Assembly: GCA_027023175.1 (NCBI GenBank)
Contig: JALVWW010000221.1
Span: forward strand, 1-9,034
Source: Campylobacterales bacterium
GTDB taxonomy: Bacteria > Campylobacterota > Campylobacteria > Campylobacterales > JALSKU01
Direction: 5' to 3'
Length of the DNA stretch: 9,034 bases
Part shown: positions 7,400 through 9,034 of the stretch, in pieces
Layout of the letters: each line of letters starts with the position of its first letter
Position numbering within the stretch: the first letter of the stretch is position 1
Position numbers and translations under genes: made by a program
The notes under the pieces: generated by a model
The model's input: the letters and a program-made list of their open reading frames with translations, nothing else
What the model was told of the DNA's origin: nothing
Database searches by the model: none

Positions 7400-7408
7400 A
7401 TAATACCA
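7400..7408 (-). promoter_or_regulatory. Possible extended -10 promoter for the chemoreceptor gene
   Basis: The minus strand reads TGGTATTAT, a TGn element followed by a one-mismatch -10 box, between the rnhB stop (7417) and the chemoreceptor ATG (7363). It would give a leader of about 30 bases. There is no clear -35 and no sigma-28 or sigma-54 consensus in this 53-bp gap. Read-through from rnhB is an alternative. Confidence 0.35.
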
Positions 7409-7416
7409 TAAATGTG

Positions 7417-8019
7417 TTAAAACAGTGTACCTTGTTTTAATTTTTTGATATAAAAACTTTTTCTGTGTAGAGTTGTGTAACCATAAAGCCCGATTATCTT
7501 TATATGCTCTTTTGTACCGTATCCTTTGTGTTTTTCAAAGCCGTACTTTGGAAATTTTTTGGAAATTTCTATCATATATCTGTCACGACTTACCTTTGCG
7601 AGTATGCTTGCCGCACTAACTTCAGCTACTTTTGCATCTGCTTTTATCATCCACTCGACTCCCTTGACTCCAAAATTTGTATTGCCGTCCATCAGAATTT
7701 TACAGTTTGAAAAATGGTTTTTTATCCCTTCTATAGAGTTATGAAGTGCAGATGATAAGCCTATCTTATCTATGGTTTGATTGTCGGTAAAAATTATCTT
7801 GTAGAGTGAATTTTTTTGTATAAGATCAAAAAGCTCTTCTCTTTTTTTGGGAGTCAGTTTTTTAGAATCATCAAGTCCCTTTATAGGAGCCTTCAAAACA
7901 ACTCCTGCTACCACAAGAGGACCGGCAAGGCAGCCCCTGCCGGCTTCATCTATACCGCAGAGTTTATCTTCTGCGACTTCTGCTTCTGTTGTTGCGGTTT
8001 CTGCTTCTGCTTCTACCAT
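7417..8019 (-). CDS. rnhB: Ribonuclease HII with acidic N-terminal extension
   Basis: This 200-residue enzyme cleaves RNA in RNA:DNA hybrids and excises ribonucleotides misincorporated in DNA. The four-acid catalytic set is D24, E25 (GIDEAGRG), D111 (LMDGN) and D128. ASILAKVSRD (137-146) and FEKHKGYGTKEH (161-172) complete the family signature. The fold normally begins at about GIDEAG, but here 18 acidic residues, MVEAEAETATTEAEVAED, come first. The start is forced: the only in-frame ATG, GTG or TTG between the upstream stop (TGA at 8082-8080) and the catalytic Asp/Glu is ATG 8019, with AAGAGG 8 bases before it. These residues overlap the 3' end of the helicase gene by 56 bp, so translation is probably coupled to it. 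The chemoreceptor gene starts 53 bp downstream on the same strand. Confidence 0.95.
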   Translation of the reverse strand: MVEAEAETATTEAEVAEDKLCGIDEAGRGCLAGPLVVAGVVLKAPIKGLDDSKKLTPKKREELFDLIQKNSLYKIIFTDNQTIDKIGLSSALHNSIEGIKNHFSNCKILMDGNTNFGVKGVEWMIKADAKVAEVSAASILAKVSRDRYMIEISKKFPKYGFEKHKGYGTKEHIKIIGLYGYTTLHRKSFYIKKLKQGTLF

Positions 8020-9034
8020 CTCTTTTGCCTCTTGAGTCTCTTTTTCTTTTGTTATTGTCTTTAAACTTTTCCAAAAGTCTCATCGCTTCTTTTTCACTGA
8101 AACCTATATTCTCAGGTCCCTTTGATGAATGTTTTGAAAGTAAAAGTGATATAGCTTTTAGCGCAATTTCACTGATATCCGTCTCATTTTGAAGCGCTGA
8201 AAGTATGATACCGGCTTCATCTTTAATGCTACTCTTTTTTATCTCATCGGTCAAGTCATTCAACTCTTTTTCCTGAAGGTCAAACGAACTTGGAACTGTT
8301 TTCAACTCTATCGGGGCTCCCATGCTTTTTTGTATGCGAAGCAACTCTTTAAACTCCATTGGGGCTATAAGAGTTATAGCTTCACCTTTTATACCCGCTC
8401 TTCCGGTTCTGCCTACTCTGTGTACATAACTTTCCGGGTCAAAAGGGATATGATAGTTGAAAACATGGCTGACACCTTTGACATCGAGTCCTCTGGCAGC
8501 TACATCTGTTGCTACGAGTATATTTACTTTTGAATTTCTAAAGTTTTTTATCACTTCGTCTCTGGCTCTTTGATCCATATCTCCATGAAGTCCTTTTGCA
8601 TCATACCCTCTTGATATCAAAGTATCTGCAAGTCTGTCAACTTCTATCTTCATTCTGCAAAATATAATGGCCTTTTCGGGATTGCTGTGGTCAATCAGTC
8701 TTATAAGAGCATCTGTTCTTTCTCTCTCTTCTATGACATAATAACTCTGTTTAATATCTTTGTTAGTTGCATTATCTTTGTCCACTATACTTACGGTTGC
8801 GGGGTTATCCAAAATTTTATCTGCAAGTACTCTGATAGGTTTTGGCATGGTAGCCGAGCAGAGTATGGTTTGTCTATTTTGGGGAAGATAGGAAAATATA
8901 TCTTTTATATCTTCTAAAAATCCCATATCAAGCATTTCGTCCGCTTCATCAAGCACAACAATTTCAGGGTTAAAGTCTCTTAGTTTGCCGCTGCTTAAAA
9001 GATCTTTCAATCTTCCCGGAGTCGCTACAACTAT
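7964..9034 (-). CDS. DEAD-box RNA helicase, C-terminal part (5' end outside window)
   Basis: The frame is open to the right edge, so 356 residues are visible; the N-terminal Q motif and Walker A lie beyond 9034. In order (numbered from the edge) come motif Ib TPGRL (5-9), motif II DEAD (29-32), motif III SAT (60-62), motif IV IIFCR (123-127), motif V ATDVAARGLD (175-184) and motif VI HRVGRTGR (205-212). It is thus an ATP-dependent RNA-unwinding enzyme of the DeaD/RhlE type, probably acting in ribosome assembly or mRNA decay. The TTG at 9010 is the Leu of TPGRL and is not a start. A helical linker leads to a basic tail (about 328-356) ending in DGRSRSRNRNNRSRSRRR, likely RNA-binding. The bases for those last 18 residues also encode the start of rnhB. 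Confidence 0.95.
   Translation of the reverse strand: MVVATPGRLKDLLSSGKLRDFNPEIVVLDEADEMLDMGFLEDIKDIFSYLPQNRQTILCSATMPKPIRVLADKILDNPATVSIVDKDNATNKDIKQSYYVIEERERTDALIRLIDHSNPEKAIIFCRMKIEVDRLADTLISRGYDAKGLHGDMDQRARDEVIKNFRNSKVNILVATDVAARGLDVKGVSHVFNYHIPFDPESYVHRVGRTGRAGIKGEAITLIAPMEFKELLRIQKSMGAPIELKTVPSSFDLQEKELNDLTDEIKKSSIKDEAGIILSALQNETDISEIALKAISLLLSKHSSKGPENIGFSEKEAMRLLEKFKDNNKRKRDSRGKRDGRSRSRNRNNRSRSRRR
7976..8014. repeat. Degenerate GCTTCT hexamer repeat in the helicase/rnhB overlap
   Basis: Copies of GCTTCT occur at 7982-7987, 8003-8008 and 8009-8014, with degenerate units between and beside them. On the minus strand the unit AGAAGC reads Arg-Ser in the helicase frame and Glu-Ala in the rnhB frame. 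A gain or loss of one 6-base unit would keep both genes in frame. Confidence 0.7.

Noticed and set aside
9008..9010. TTG at 9010 as the helicase start
   Set aside because: It is the Leu of the conserved TPGRL motif, and the frame continues in-family (IVVATPGR) to the window edge, so the gene is truncated by the window.

Overview
The window is AT-rich, tightly packed chromosomal DNA. It has eight protein-coding genes, almost no non-coding sequence, and no RNA genes, insertion sequences or CRISPR arrays that I can see. The mix points to a Campylobacterota (Epsilonproteobacteria) host, probably a free-living Sulfurimonas/Sulfurovum/Arcobacter-type organism. The signs are a sigma-54 two-component pair, a chemoreceptor with NIT and zinc-binding CZB sensors, a KefB-type antiporter, and an RNase HII with the GIDEAGRGCLAG signature seen in that group. 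This placement is an inference from gene content and base composition, not from a database match.

Left part, plus strand (1-2002): the C-terminal part of a sensor histidine kinase, which is cut by the window edge just before its H-box, is followed 16 bases later by its likely partner. The partner is an NtrC-type, sigma-54-activating response regulator with an altered GAFTGA loop (GSFSGA). A FAH-family hydrolase on the minus strand (2027-2635) converges on it. Both TAG stop codons lie inside one 11-bp-stem palindrome.

Middle (2636-5134): a 146-bp divergent promoter region separates the hydrolase from a plus-strand pair. The pair is a stand-alone EAL-type c-di-GMP phosphodiesterase with a complete catalytic set and, 10 bases later, a CPA2/KefB-type monovalent cation:proton antiporter with a TrkA-N domain. 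The spacing suggests one transcript.

Right part, minus strand (5117-9034): reading from the right edge come a DEAD-box RNA helicase (N-terminus outside the window), RNase HII, and a chemoreceptor with NIT, two HAMP units, a signalling hairpin and CZB. The chemoreceptor overlaps the antiporter gene tail-to-tail by 18 bp. The helicase and rnhB overlap by 56 bp. Within that overlap the same bases encode an arginine/serine-rich basic tail in one frame and an acidic Glu/Ala-rich N-terminal extension in the other.

Most of the window is recognisable core or accessory machinery: signalling, c-di-GMP turnover, ion homeostasis and RNA/DNA-hybrid metabolism. I found no convincing new multi-gene system. 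The items most worth a second look are the helicase/rnhB overprint, the NIT+CZB receptor layout, the GSFSGA loop, and the symmetric stop-codon palindrome.
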